This document shows, one piece after another, positions 26,844-35,630 of a stretch of DNA of 64,000 bases (its first letter is position 1; each line of letters opens with the position of its first letter). Location: positions 38,732 through 102,731 of the forward strand of contig CALMIR010000079.1 of assembly GCA_937864265.1 (NCBI GenBank). Direction: 5' to 3'. The notes under the pieces are model-generated. The model was not told where the DNA came from. It saw nothing but the letters and a program-made list of their open reading frames with translations, and did no database searches. This DNA is from an uncultured Saprospirales bacterium (GTDB lineage Bacteria; Bacteroidota; Bacteroidia; Chitinophagales; Saprospiraceae). Made by a program: the position numbers and the translations under genes.

Positions 26844-28436
26844 ATGATAATCCACCAAATTCCCTTTGATCGCATTGATCAAATAGCACCCAGAGACAAA
26901 GCGTATGCCCTTCAAGCCCCTGAATTGAGGTCTTTTTACAAATATCCGCCATCGCTGGAAGGCTTCGGCGCTGCTATTCAGGATAAATCGAAGGAGGCCC
27001 TTCGCCGGGATTTACTGGTAAAGGTTTTGAAAGAACAGTACCAGAACATACCTACATCGGAGCAGGTAAAAGCTAATATCGAGCGGCTGGCTGATGACAA
27101 TACCTTTACCGTGACGACGGCCCACCAGCCGAGCTTGTTCACCGGGCCATTGTACTATATTTATAAAATCATATCGACCATAAAACTGGCTCAACAACTG
27201 ACGGAGCATTATCCCGCTTATCAGTTTGTGCCCATTTTTATCACTGGAGGGGAAGACCACGACTTTGAAGAGGTCAACCACCTGCACCTGTTTGGCAAGA
27301 CCATAAGTTGGGAAAGCGGCGAAAGCGGCTCGGTAGGCATGATGAAAAGCGAAAGCCTGGCGACTGTTCTGGAAGCCGTAAAACAGGTGTTGGGATCGTC
27401 CGAAAACGCCAATAAGATCAGTGCTGTATTGGAAGCTGCTGTCAGCGAGCAAGCATTTTATTCCGGTACCGCCCGCCAATTGGCGGATGCGCTTTTTCAA
27501 ACCTATGGGCTGGTGCAATTGGATGGCAACCACGCGGCATTGAAACGCAGCTTTATCCCCATCATCAAAGAAGAAATATTCCAGCAAGTATCCAAACCGC
27601 TGGTGGAGGCGACAGTTGCCCAATTGGAGGCGCTGGGTTTTTCTGAACAAGCTTTTCCCCGAGAGATCAACTTTTTCTACCTGATGCCCGGCTTGCGCGA
27701 AAGGATTGTTTGGACCGGCGAATTTTACGAAGTGTTGAATACGGAATGGCGCTTTAGTCGGGAATCGCTGGAACAGGAAATCGAACAATACCCGGAGCGG
27801 TTCAGCCCCAATGTGGTGATGCGCCCGCTTTATCAGGAGTGGCTATTGCCCAATCTGGCCTATATAGGGGGCGGCGGTGAGCTGGCTTACTGGCTGGAGC
27901 GCAAAAGCCAGTTTGAACACTTTGGCATCAATTATCCGGTGCTGGTGCGGCGCAATTCGGTGCTATGGATAGACGACACCCATGCCCAAAAGATGGAAAA
28001 ACTGGGGCTAGGCGTTGAGGCGCTGTTTGAGGAAACCGAACAACTCATCAAAGATTACGTCAAAAGCCAAACCGAACACGAATTGAGTTTGGAGGAGGAA
28101 AAGGATCACTTGACGCAATTGTACCAATCGGTAGAGGCCAAAGCCAACTCGATCGATCCCACTCTGGCAAAGGCCGTTGCTGCCGAAGCGACTAAACAAT
28201 ACAAGGTGTTGGAACAATTGGAAGGACGCCTGATGCGGGCAGAAAAGCTAAAGCACGACACGGCGATCAACCAAATCCGCAGCTTGAAGGAAAAACTTTT
28301 TCCGGGCAACGGCTTGCAAGAAAGGAAAGACAATTTTATCCCCTTTTACCTGAAATACGGGGCCTCCTTTTTTGAAGTTCTGATGAAAGAGTTGGAACCC
28401 CTGCAAGCTGAGTTTGTGGTGGTGGTAGATGGGTAA
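26844..28436 (+). CDS. bshC: Bacillithiol biosynthesis cysteine-adding enzyme BshC
   Basis: This 530-aa protein adds cysteine to glucosaminyl-malate to finish bacillithiol, the low-molecular-weight thiol of Firmicutes and many Bacteroidota. Family marks are FTVTTAHQPSLFTGPLYYIYK near residue 90, FITGGEDHDFEEVNHLHLFG near 135, and AYIGGGGELAYWLERK near 340. A long charged coiled coil follows at about 390-480. Start: the ATG at 26844, since the codon before it is TTG. bshA and bshB are not nearby. Confidence 0.95.
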   Translation: MIIHQIPFDRIDQIAPRDKAYALQAPELRSFYKYPPSLEGFGAAIQDKSKEALRRDLLVKVLKEQYQNIPTSEQVKANIERLADDNTFTVTTAHQPSLFTGPLYYIYKIISTIKLAQQLTEHYPAYQFVPIFITGGEDHDFEEVNHLHLFGKTISWESGESGSVGMMKSESLATVLEAVKQVLGSSENANKISAVLEAAVSEQAFYSGTARQLADALFQTYGLVQLDGNHAALKRSFIPIIKEEIFQQVSKPLVEATVAQLEALGFSEQAFPREINFFYLMPGLRERIVWTGEFYEVLNTEWRFSRESLEQEIEQYPERFSPNVVMRPLYQEWLLPNLAYIGGGGELAYWLERKSQFEHFGINYPVLVRRNSVLWIDDTHAQKMEKLGLGVEALFEETEQLIKDYVKSQTEHELSLEEEKDHLTQLYQSVEAKANSIDPTLAKAVAAEATKQYKVLEQLEGRLMRAEKLKHDTAINQIRSLKEKLFPGNGLQERKDNFIPFYLKYGASFFEVLMKELEPLQAEFVVVVDG

Positions 28437-28569
28437 AAGGTATTTTTATCTAAACTTAGATTTTTTAATGATCGCTACAGAACAAGAAAATTAAAAGCAT
28501 TGAATCAATTTTTACTGTATTTTTGTTATTAGTAGTACAAAATGCATTATTTTACTGCAAATACACAAA

Positions 28570-29337
28570 ATGGTAGCGATAAATGAACCTATTGGTGGAT
28601 TCGTGGCACTAGCTAACTTGGAAAAAGGTTTATTCGCTCAAAGATCTATTGAGCAAGAAGTAGCCAATTTAGTTGATTTGATAAGTATCCGAATCAAAGA
28701 GAAATCTGTGGAAGAAGTAGCCGATAGTTTATTTGAAAAACTATTTGACCTTCGAATTGATTTAATCAAATGGCTATTAGAAAGTAAGAAAGACCTCAAT
28801 TATTATCTTGCGTCTTTAAATAAGCATATCACTGTTAATCTTCAAATAGCACCATATTCCGATTTAGCAGAAACGATCTCCTCTGTTCTTTTGGCGTACA
28901 AAAAAATAATTACTCCATTATTTGAATCCTTACCTCTTTCACTTGAGGGCTTTGTTGAATCCATCCAAAAGGGAAAACTAGAATACGATACATTCAATTT
29001 ATTTTCTATTCATCCTTCGCCACAAATTAGATCTTTGAAGAATTGGATAGATTTATCATTACAATTGGATTTAGGGTTAATTTTGGCTAATTTAATCCTT
29101 ACCGATCAAGTCCAAATACCTAAAAAAAGAATCAAGTCTGAGATAGTTGAATTCCTTCTTAGTAAAATCACAAAATTTGGAGCCTATTCTATTTTCACGG
29201 GATTTTGGATTCCTGACGCTGACGACCATTCGATTTTAACCAATAGAATGAAAATTTTTTCCGCTACCCTAGAATTAGATAACAAAATATTCTATCGAAC
29301 TTCAAAAGAAGGTCTATTAAAAATGGTTAACAATTAA
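28570..29337 (+). CDS. Unrecognised 255-aa protein in an operon with a YoeB toxin (antitoxin candidate)
   Basis: This mostly helical, AT-rich gene product has no signal peptide, no clear transmembrane segment and no motif I can name. It is rich in Leu/Ile, with helices such as SIEQEVANLVDLISIRIKEK and LIKWLLESKKDLNYYL. Its TAA is followed after 2 bp by the ATG of a YoeB-type toxin, so the two are co-translated. A YefM antitoxin is about 80-90 aa and DNA-binding, and this protein does not look like one. Position argues for an antitoxin or chaperone-like antitoxin role. A TATTTTTG box (28518-28525) precedes it. Base composition is much more AT-rich than the flanking housekeeping genes, suggesting transfer. 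Confidence 0.55.
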   Translation: MVAINEPIGGFVALANLEKGLFAQRSIEQEVANLVDLISIRIKEKSVEEVADSLFEKLFDLRIDLIKWLLESKKDLNYYLASLNKHITVNLQIAPYSDLAETISSVLLAYKKIITPLFESLPLSLEGFVESIQKGKLEYDTFNLFSIHPSPQIRSLKNWIDLSLQLDLGLILANLILTDQVQIPKKRIKSEIVEFLLSKITKFGAYSIFTGFWIPDADDHSILTNRMKIFSATLELDNKIFYRTSKEGLLKMVNN

Positions 29338-29339
29338 GG

Positions 29340-29606
29340 ATGTACCCGATTCATCTGAGCAAAAAGTCCATCGAGGATATCTTACTTTTAAAAAAAGAAA
29401 ACCCAAAGTATCCTTCAAAGCTCTGGGAACTTATTCTAGATATATTCAAGAACCCATTTGATGGGCTTGGTCAACCAGAACCCTTAAAAGGAGACCTTCA
29501 GGGTTGGTGGTCAAGAAGAATAACCGAAAAGCACCGATTGATTTACAGAATAGAAGATGACAGTTTAGAAATCGCCTCTTGCTTCGGGCATTATGGTGAT
29601 AAATAA
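29340..29606 (+). CDS. yoeB: YoeB/Txe-family mRNA interferase toxin
   Basis: This 88-aa RelE-superfamily ribosome-dependent endonuclease cuts mRNA in the ribosomal A site and stops growth when free. It closely follows E. coli YoeB: GQPEPLKGDLQGWWSRRIT, KHRLIYRIEDDSLEIASC and a terminal GHY. The residues matching E. coli Glu46, Arg65, His83 and Tyr84 are present as Glu47, Arg66, His84 and Tyr85, so it should be active. The partner upstream is not a recognisable YefM. A degenerate palindromic element begins 8 bp after its stop. Confidence 0.92.
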   Translation: MYPIHLSKKSIEDILLLKKENPKYPSKLWELILDIFKNPFDGLGQPEPLKGDLQGWWSRRITEKHRLIYRIEDDSLEIASCFGHYGDK

Positions 29607-29614
29607 TATACTGA

Positions 29615-29716
29615 GTAGCTTACAAAAAACTACTTCCCAATTGATCAAAGTCCTTACTATAGCGGACACACTTAAAATGAACCGTTTAATCGGGAAGTTA
29701 ATTTTTCTGCATTACT
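29615..29716 (+). repeat. Internally deleted palindromic element
   Basis: This member of the ~120-bp family has lost the returning inner stem: the loop sequence AACCGTTTA joins directly to ATCGGGAAG, removing about 20 bp. The first stem arm is also mutated (CCTTACTATAGCG). It begins 8 bp after the yoeB stop and reads TAGCTTAC where TAGTGTGC is expected. It is an old, decayed copy. Confidence 0.8.
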
Positions 29717-30110
29717 GAACCGATCTTTTCCTACCAATTGCCCCCAAAATTGTCGCATCTTTTGCCCCCTCGTCGCGTCATTCCGCCCTTGCGACTATTT
29801 TTAAACATCCTGCGACCTAGTTAAAAGCAAGCTACGTCCGCCTACCCACATCTTTGCATCGTCAACCAACTACATTCACCTTCAACTTTTGAAAGCCATG
29901 AATTCTACTAATTACCTGATGATGCACCTGGTGTTTTTCATGATCCTGGCAACTGGCATTAGCCTTACACCGATGCTTTTTGAAGCCTGTTCGACGCTAT
30001 GCAGCTTGATCGAAAATGGCTACTCAGATCTGTCACGCGAAATAGGCAGCCTATATCCCGGTCATCCATAAGCTCATCCCCACTTTTATCAATCAAAAAA
30101 ATCATTTCAA
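29717..30110. other. Mostly non-coding gap upstream of a membrane protein gene
   Basis: This stretch of about 390 bp holds scattered GCGAC/GTCGC words (29750-29820), no convincing promoter pair, and one possible small frame at 29898-30071, listed separately. No RNA gene is recognised. Confidence 0.4.
29898..30071 (+). CDS. Possible 57-aa small membrane protein
   Basis: A short frame starts at the ATG at 29898 with one hydrophobic segment (LMMHLVFFMILATGISL) and a polar tail, and ends 39 bp before the next gene. Composition and position fit a small membrane peptide or leader peptide, but nothing else supports it. It may be non-coding. Confidence 0.25.
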   Translation: MNSTNYLMMHLVFFMILATGISLTPMLFEACSTLCSLIENGYSDLSREIGSLYPGHP

Positions 30111-30719
30111 ATGGAAAATCAAGTATCAAAACTTCAACAAAATGTCTGGTCAGCTTGCCTGATCCTGGCTCCTGCATTGATCGTGGCAGCGCAGTTTTTC
30201 TGGAAAGACGGAGTAGTAACCGCTACTGCTGGCGTCATTCAGGTGCTAGCTTTCACTTGCTGGATTTTTGCCTTCCAGGGCATGTTCAATGCCCTAAAAT
30301 CCGATATGCCACGCTATGCTGTCGTTGGATTTGTGATCGCCGTATATGCATGCATCGGGGGCAACAACTTTGGTGTGGACGGCATTTACGCTGAAGCTAT
30401 GGGCATTACAAGCTTAGAAGAAGCAGACCAATTGATCCAACAAATCGGATTTCCCAGCGCTATTTATCTTTTTATTCCTGGTACTCTTTTTCCATTGAGC
30501 TTATTGCTCTTGGGCATTCAGCTGTGGAGGACGAAAAAGATAAGTACCCTCGCGGGGCTTTTATTATGTGTGGGCGCGGTGTGTTTCCCGCTCAGCCGCA
30601 TTCCGCGCATTGACCTACTGGCGCACATAGACAACCTGCTCTTATTGGCCGCTCATGTGATGATTGCCCTTGAGCTTTTCGGGAAACGCCAATCGGCCGC
30701 CCGTCTGGCAACCATCTAA
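30111..30719 (+). CDS. Multi-pass membrane protein of unknown function
   Basis: This 202-aa protein has about six hydrophobic segments (for example ACLILAPALIVAAQFFW, YAVVGFVIAVYACIGG, LAGLLLCVGAVCFPLS). It resembles small integral membrane proteins annotated only as hypothetical. No catalytic motif is visible. The TAA is followed one base later by a complete palindromic element, which probably acts as the transcript's 3' end. Confidence 0.6.
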   Translation: MENQVSKLQQNVWSACLILAPALIVAAQFFWKDGVVTATAGVIQVLAFTCWIFAFQGMFNALKSDMPRYAVVGFVIAVYACIGGNNFGVDGIYAEAMGITSLEEADQLIQQIGFPSAIYLFIPGTLFPLSLLLLGIQLWRTKKISTLAGLLLCVGAVCFPLSRIPRIDLLAHIDNLLLLAAHVMIALELFGKRQSAARLATI

Positions 30720-30720
30720 G

Positions 30721-30842
30721 TAGTGTGCAAAAAATTACTTCCTGATTTATTGAAGTCCTTACCCTAGCGGACACACTTAAAATGAACCGTTTAGCCCGCT
30801 AGGGTAAGGACAAATCGGGAACTTAATTTTTCTGCTTTACTA
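30721..30842 (+). repeat. Palindromic element, full length
   Basis: This 122-bp copy runs from TAGTGTGC to CTGCTTTACTA with the perfect 15-bp inner stem (GTCCTTACCCTAGCG / CGCTAGGGTAAGGAC) intact. It is nearly identical to the copy at 31432-31553. It begins one base after a TAA stop; CTAAG is found on both sides and may be a target duplication or part of the element. Confidence 0.92.
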
Positions 30843-30878
30843 AGCATACATTTTACCAAACTTTAATCTTTTCAAATC

Positions 30879-31430
30879 ATGAAAACAATTCCTTTTTTCT
30901 GTTTTTTGAGTATTTCCGTGTTCGCATCATTCGTAGCGACCGCCCAAAGCGAACTTTCAACCGATGAAACCACCATTCATCAAATCGTCCAAAATATGCA
31001 GGACGGCTGGAATAATAAAAGCGGGGAGCAGTTTGCCGCCCATTTTTCCAATGATCATTCTTACGTAGTTTGGAATGGCATGTACATGCCTCACGTCGAT
31101 CGGAGTAGCAATGCCCAAGTCCACCAGAGCCTTTTTGATGGGCCATACAGGTCTTCATTCATCATCATTAAAGTGGACAACCTGCGCTTTATCCATCCTG
31201 ATGTGGCAATGGTGCATACTCTAATCAATAGTAGGGAGGGCGATTCAGCAGCGCCACTCTACCCAGAACTTGTGGCCACCATACTTATGGTTAAAAATGG
31301 CAATGAATGGGAAATTGTCTCCTTTCACAACCTTAACATTGAATACGATCAATTGCTGAGAAAGCCGGAGCCAACGGATGAAGAAAAACTGGCTTTAGCC
31401 AAGGAAAATTATCCGGGTTGGTACCGTTAA
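30879..31430 (+). CDS. Secreted NTF2-like protein (DUF4440, SgcJ/EcaC type)
   Basis: This 183-aa exported protein has a signal peptide (MKTIPFFCFLSISVFASFVATA) and one cone-shaped NTF2-like domain: TIHQIVQNMQDGWNNKSGEQFAAHFSND at the start and VKNGNEWEIVSFHNLNI at the end. Such domains bind small molecules, and this gene gives no hint of the ligand. It lies between two near-identical palindromic elements. Confidence 0.75.
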   Translation: MKTIPFFCFLSISVFASFVATAQSELSTDETTIHQIVQNMQDGWNNKSGEQFAAHFSNDHSYVVWNGMYMPHVDRSSNAQVHQSLFDGPYRSSFIIIKVDNLRFIHPDVAMVHTLINSREGDSAAPLYPELVATILMVKNGNEWEIVSFHNLNIEYDQLLRKPEPTDEEKLALAKENYPGWYR

Positions 31431-31431
31431 G

Positions 31432-31553
31432 TAGTGTGCAAAAAATTACTTCCCGATTTATTGAAGTCCTTACCCTAGCGGACACACTTAAAATGAACCG
31501 TTTAGCCCGCTAGGGTAAGGACAAATCGGGAACTTAATTTTTCTGCTTTACTA
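31432..31553 (+). repeat. Palindromic element, full length
   Basis: This 122-bp copy is almost identical to the one at 30721-30842 and also begins one base after a TAA stop (GTTAAG|TAGTGTGC). The inner 15-bp stem is perfect. It lies about 98 bp before the hybrid kinase gene. Confidence 0.92.
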
Positions 31554-31650
31554 AGTTTTGAACGACCAGTAACAGTTGTGTCGGCTTTTTAAGCGCTGGC
31601 ACAACTGCATTTATAGTAATTTCCTATCTTTATCATCAAGAAATATTGCC

Positions 31651-34485
31651 ATGAAACGATTCATACCCATTTTCCTACTGGTTTTGGCAAATATCCTGGT
31701 AGCACAACCTGATAGCCTTTTAAAAATTGAAAATCATTTACAGGTTAATCTTTTGGATAAATGGGTTCAAGTGTTCGAAGACAGCACGGAAACATTGACC
31801 TTTGAAACAGTCAGACAAGCATCGTTTCAAGCAAACTTTCTTCCATTAAACAACCCGACTCCAAGCAACAAGCCCCATCGAGCTTACTGGCTTAAAACCC
31901 GTTTTATAGCCGCTGATAGCTTGAATGACTGGTTGCTGTTGTTGAAAAACCCCACCTATGAAACATGGACCAACCGATCCGTTTATACAGCTGGCAATCT
32001 CTATGTTGATGCGTATTTGGTAAAGGCTAATGGCGAATTCACCCACCTCCAAGATGGGTTCAACGTTCCGAAAAGCAAGCGTTCCTACTATCAGCAACCC
32101 CTACTCAATACCTTTCCCTTTTCTTTAGCCAAAGGTGACACGCTAACGGCTTTTATTCGGGTACATAACCCCAATGATGATTCGGCTGGGCTTTTGATGG
32201 AACTACGCCCCCAAGCTTTGGAAATTCCATTTGGGCGATCGGCCTTTAACTTTTCTTCGGGTGTCTGGATCGGGGTTACCTTCATTTTGGCATTGATCTG
32301 CTTTTTCTTTTTTCTGGCAGATCGGGATGTCTCCAACCTGTATTTCAGTCTATTCAGTTTTTGCCTGATGCTTCACTATAGTATCCTACATCCAGAGGTT
32401 TTATTTGTCAGTTGGTTTATTCCGGAAAAGCCCTGGCTCGCAGAGTATAGTTGGATGTTATTGACCAGCGGATTATTTATTTTATTCATCCTGTTCGGAC
32501 GATCATTTGTCAATCTGAAACAGCAATCGCTGTTATTAGATAAAGTATCGTTGGGTTTGGTTGTCATTATTTTTTTGTCCACAGTTACATCTATGCTTAG
32601 CTATGGTTTTTCTTGGGGAATTAATTTGTCATGGGTGGGTATAGTCACGATGCTGATCATGATAATACTAGCTTTGCGTATCGGCTTTTTTCCGGGACGC
32701 CTAAACAAAATTTTTGCACTTGGTGCAGTCTGTCTGATGTTGTTCTCCGGTTTAGGTTTTTTACACAGTGCGGGTTACTTTAAGCTTTTTCTACCTTGGC
32801 CCATCGGGCAGATGGGGCTGATGGTCATTTATACCTACGGCCTCGCCTACAAGCTGCAGCTCAAAGAAAGAGCCAGATCAGAAGCCCAGCGGGTAATCGA
32901 ATTGGACGCCGTAAAAAGCCGTTTCTTCGCCAATATTTCTCATGAATTTCGCACCCCGCTTACGCTCATTCTGGGGCCTCTGAAAAAAGCACAGGAGCAA
33001 GTGCCGGTGAGCGAACAAGAAGCACTATTTGAAAATGGAACAGCAGAGATCCACCTGCCAGTTCAGCACATCAGCATGATGCGGCGCAATGCCGAACGCC
33101 TCGGTCAACTCATAGATCAGCTACTTGATCTTTCAAAATTGGAAAACGGCAGTATGAAACTGCAACTAGCGGAAGGCGATCTGGTCGCTTTTTTACGCGC
33201 AATGATTTTGAGCTTTGAAAGCCTGGCCGAGCGGCGTCAAATACACTTCCAAACAGCTTTTCCAGCATCCAGCGAATTGACCTTTTTTGATCGAGATAAG
33301 CTGGAAAAAATTATCGTCAACCTCCTTTCCAATGCCTTCAAATATACCCCCGAGAAAGGCAAGGTTTCTGTGAAAACGGTATTGGAAAAAGGCCGTCTAA
33401 AGGTAAGTGTGGAAGACAGCGGCCCTGGTATTTCTGACGAAGAATTGGACAAGGTTTTCGAGCGTTTTTATCAAGTTGAAGGCACAGAGACCCAAGGTAC
33501 AGGCATTGGCTTGTCTTTGGTCAAAGAGCTGGTAGAACTACACCGCGGACAAATAACGGTAGAAAGCGCACCCGGGAAAGGCAGTATTTTCAAAGTCAAT
33601 TTGCCTATCACCAAAGCAGCTTTCAATGAAAATGAAATCGTTGTAACTGATACCTCCAACAGGCTACTGGTACCATCCGTATCCCCAGTACTGCTAGACG
33701 CCTCGTATGGAGCTAACCAACCAGCTTTTCAAACCAATAATAGCCATCCCCTATTGCTCATCGTAGAAGACAACCCCGACCTGCGCCGCTTTATAGGCGA
33801 AACGATGGCCCATGAATACCAGATACTGACGGCTGAAAATGGAAAACTGGGCTTTGCTGCGGCGCTCGAACATACCCCCGATCTCATCGTCAGCGACGTG
33901 ATGATGCCTGAAATGGACGGATTTGAGTTGTGCCAGTACCTCAAAACCGACGAACGAACCAGCCATATCCCAGTCATTTTGTTAACCGCTAAAGCAGGCC
34001 AACAACACAAAATCGAAGGGCTGGAAACGGGTGCGGACGACTACTTGACCAAGCCTTTCGATGAAACCGAACTGCTGGTTCGAGCCAAAAATCTGGTAGA
34101 GCAAAGAAAAAAACTGCGGGATCAGTACGATAGAGGCGCAGTACTGATGCCTGGTAAAATAAGCGTTACCTCTGCCGATGAGCGCTTTTTGAAAAAAGTA
34201 TGCGAAGCCATTGAAGCCAATATGGACAACGAGTTTTTCTCGGTAGAAGACCTGGCCAGCGCCGTTGCTTTTAGCCGCAGTCAACTCCACCGCAAGCTAA
34301 AAACCCTGACAGGCAAAAGCCCTACCGATCTCATCCGGGAATTCCGGCTCACTCGCGCCAAGGAATTACTGGAAAAAGGCCACGGCAATGTATCAGAGGT
34401 AGCCATAGAAGTAGGCTATAGCAGCTTATCCTATTTTACCAGAAGTTTTAAGGCAGAGTTTGGGGTGCTGCCCAGTGAAGTGTGA
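31651..34485 (+). CDS. Hybrid two-component sensor kinase/response regulator with AraC output domain
   Basis: This 944-aa one-protein phosphorelay starts at ATG 31651, directly before a signal peptide (MKRFIPIFLLVLANILVAQ). A periplasmic 7TMR-DISM ligand domain (to about 190) and seven membrane helices (about 195-395) come first. HisKA follows with NISHEFRTPL (His431), then HATPase_c (NLLSNAFKYTPEKG, DSGPGIS, GTGIGLSLVKEL), a receiver (IVEDNPDLRR, Asp749 in SDVMMPEMDG, conserved TAK and KPFD) and a C-terminal AraC/XylS helix-turn-helix pair. In Bacteroidota such proteins turn on nearby uptake or catabolic genes, but no SusCD pair is present here. A TATCTTTA box, near TAnnTTTG, lies about 20 bp upstream. 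Confidence 0.93.
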   Translation: MKRFIPIFLLVLANILVAQPDSLLKIENHLQVNLLDKWVQVFEDSTETLTFETVRQASFQANFLPLNNPTPSNKPHRAYWLKTRFIAADSLNDWLLLLKNPTYETWTNRSVYTAGNLYVDAYLVKANGEFTHLQDGFNVPKSKRSYYQQPLLNTFPFSLAKGDTLTAFIRVHNPNDDSAGLLMELRPQALEIPFGRSAFNFSSGVWIGVTFILALICFFFFLADRDVSNLYFSLFSFCLMLHYSILHPEVLFVSWFIPEKPWLAEYSWMLLTSGLFILFILFGRSFVNLKQQSLLLDKVSLGLVVIIFLSTVTSMLSYGFSWGINLSWVGIVTMLIMIILALRIGFFPGRLNKIFALGAVCLMLFSGLGFLHSAGYFKLFLPWPIGQMGLMVIYTYGLAYKLQLKERARSEAQRVIELDAVKSRFFANISHEFRTPLTLILGPLKKAQEQVPVSEQEALFENGTAEIHLPVQHISMMRRNAERLGQLIDQLLDLSKLENGSMKLQLAEGDLVAFLRAMILSFESLAERRQIHFQTAFPASSELTFFDRDKLEKIIVNLLSNAFKYTPEKGKVSVKTVLEKGRLKVSVEDSGPGISDEELDKVFERFYQVEGTETQGTGIGLSLVKELVELHRGQITVESAPGKGSIFKVNLPITKAAFNENEIVVTDTSNRLLVPSVSPVLLDASYGANQPAFQTNNSHPLLLIVEDNPDLRRFIGETMAHEYQILTAENGKLGFAAALEHTPDLIVSDVMMPEMDGFELCQYLKTDERTSHIPVILLTAKAGQQHKIEGLETGADDYLTKPFDETELLVRAKNLVEQRKKLRDQYDRGAVLMPGKISVTSADERFLKKVCEAIEANMDNEFFSVEDLASAVAFSRSQLHRKLKTLTGKSPTDLIREFRLTRAKELLEKGHGNVSEVAIEVGYSSLSYFTRSFKAEFGVLPSEV

Positions 34486-34492
34486 AAGGAAT

Positions 34493-34515
34493 GGGTGGTT
34501 CATAGCGAATCACCC
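34493..34515. terminator. Hairpin between convergent genes
   Basis: GGGTG(g)TTC pairs with GAA(t)CACCC across the short gap between the hybrid kinase and the convergent immunity-like gene: five plus three paired bases around one mismatch. It is a weak shared terminator. Confidence 0.4.
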
Positions 34516-34875
34516 CTACGCCGCTACCAGCCAACCTTTTTGCTCAAATAGCTGTACCACATCGTGCCGAAAGTGGGGCATGTCAAAGTCGGGTATTTTT
34601 TTGGTGGCGAGCAGGTCAATGGCTTGCAAATACGTGTTGGCCACCAAGCTTTTGAATTCGTCCAGGCTTGCATCCATCGCTTGCTGATAATCCATCCGAA
34701 CTTCTGCATCCATCCGTTTTTTCTTCTTGACGTAGCGAAATTTGGTAGGAAAAAATTCGCGGGGCTCTATGATGACTGTAAAGTTGAATACCTCTATACC
34801 TAAGCCATAATCGGAGAAATTGAGCGCATGATTGAGCATGTGATTCATAGAATATATGACGATGCATTTATCCAT
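34516..34875 (-). CDS. Putative immunity protein (Imm44-like)
   Basis: This protein is 119 aa from the ATG at 34875; an upstream ATG at 34938 would add 21 residues. The pattern EVFNFTVIIEP, then KKKKRMDAEVRMDY and LLATKKIPDFDMPHFRHD, resembles by eye the Imm44 family of polymorphic-toxin immunity proteins. It is cytoplasmic and small, and lies directly downstream of a putative membrane-anchored nuclease toxin on the same strand, which fits a toxin/immunity order. The family call is tentative. Confidence 0.4.
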   Translation of the reverse strand: MDKCIVIYSMNHMLNHALNFSDYGLGIEVFNFTVIIEPREFFPTKFRYVKKKKRMDAEVRMDYQQAMDASLDEFKSLVANTYLQAIDLLATKKIPDFDMPHFRHDVVQLFEQKGWLVAA

Positions 34876-35015
34876 TGCTACTTCTCGCCATACTCGGGAA
34901 GTAGCTGAAAAAGGTAACTCTGGTGATAAAGTATGCATAATTTATCTCAATATGGTCAAAAATAACAATTCAAAACACTGGTTTTATCTTACTGCCTCCT
35001 ATTTTTCTCATATAG

Positions 35016-35573
35016 TCAGCTATCATTGCGATTTCCAGGAGGACGAATCAAAGGAGAAGCCCTATTCAAGTTTTCTGGTAAAATAGGGTACGCATAGATT
35101 TTCCTTTTTTCTTCTTTTAAACATTCAGCATAATTCCCAAAAAATTGATCAATATACTGTAAACGTACATCTGGATACTGACCTCTATAACGTCCTGCTT
35201 CTCCTTTTCTAGTTACCCCATATTTCCAAATATGGCCGACTTTCAGATAAATTGTCGTTGCCTTACCGGGGCAACTAAAGCATGGATAATCGCCATCAAC
35301 AGAGGCAATAAGCGCATATTGTACTGCATCATCTATCTCCTCCAACTCCTTATCCAGTTTCTCTTTACGCCAAGGCGCCAATTCCCGCTTACCATCCCGA
35401 ATCACTACAAAATCCTCATAGGCTTTACTTTGTTGCTTTGTTAAAAACCACACGGTGCAGCCAGCAACGACGGCTACTGCCACCAGCCATAAAATGTTGT
35501 ATCCCTTTTTGGTCGTTAAAGACCTGGCGTTTTTTTTGCTTTCAAAGGTTGCTTTAGTAGGGGTTTTTACCAT
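35016..35573 (-). CDS. Putative membrane-anchored GIY-YIG-like toxin
   Basis: This is a 185-aa protein. A basic N-terminus precedes one transmembrane segment (residues about 27-46, ILWLVAVAVVAGCTVWFL). A charged helical region and a C-terminal domain of about 95 residues follow. That domain has YPCFSCPG, GHIWKYGVTRKGEAGRY and EEKRKIYAYPI, and ends RPPGNRND. The order (Y/W-K-x-G-x-T, then Arg, then Glu, then Asn) fits a GIY-YIG/URI-like nuclease of the polymorphic-toxin type. The short gene downstream looks like its immunity protein. No secretion-system repeat domain is fused, so delivery, if any, is unclear. Confidence 0.4.
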   Translation of the reverse strand: MVKTPTKATFESKKNARSLTTKKGYNILWLVAVAVVAGCTVWFLTKQQSKAYEDFVVIRDGKRELAPWRKEKLDKELEEIDDAVQYALIASVDGDYPCFSCPGKATTIYLKVGHIWKYGVTRKGEAGRYRGQYPDVRLQYIDQFFGNYAECLKEEKRKIYAYPILPENLNRASPLIRPPGNRNDS

Positions 35574-35630
35574 AGGGTATTGTTTTGTTGCCTCAAAAGG
35601 CAGAAAACAAAGCTACAAAAAAAAATCCAA

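Noticed and set aside
27012..27788. Antisense frame of 258 aa on the - strand
   Set aside because: It is opposite bshC, which is clearly the real gene.
30592..30774. Small minus-strand frame starting in the palindromic element
   Set aside because: Its first residues are translated element DNA and recur at 23.1 kb for that reason; no coding signal follows.
29615..31553. Array of small genes each followed by a palindromic element, like integron cassettes with attC sites
   Set aside because: The elements lack the GTTRRRY/RYYYAAC core sites of attC, no integron integrase is present, and other copies lie in ordinary divergent promoters away from any cassette.
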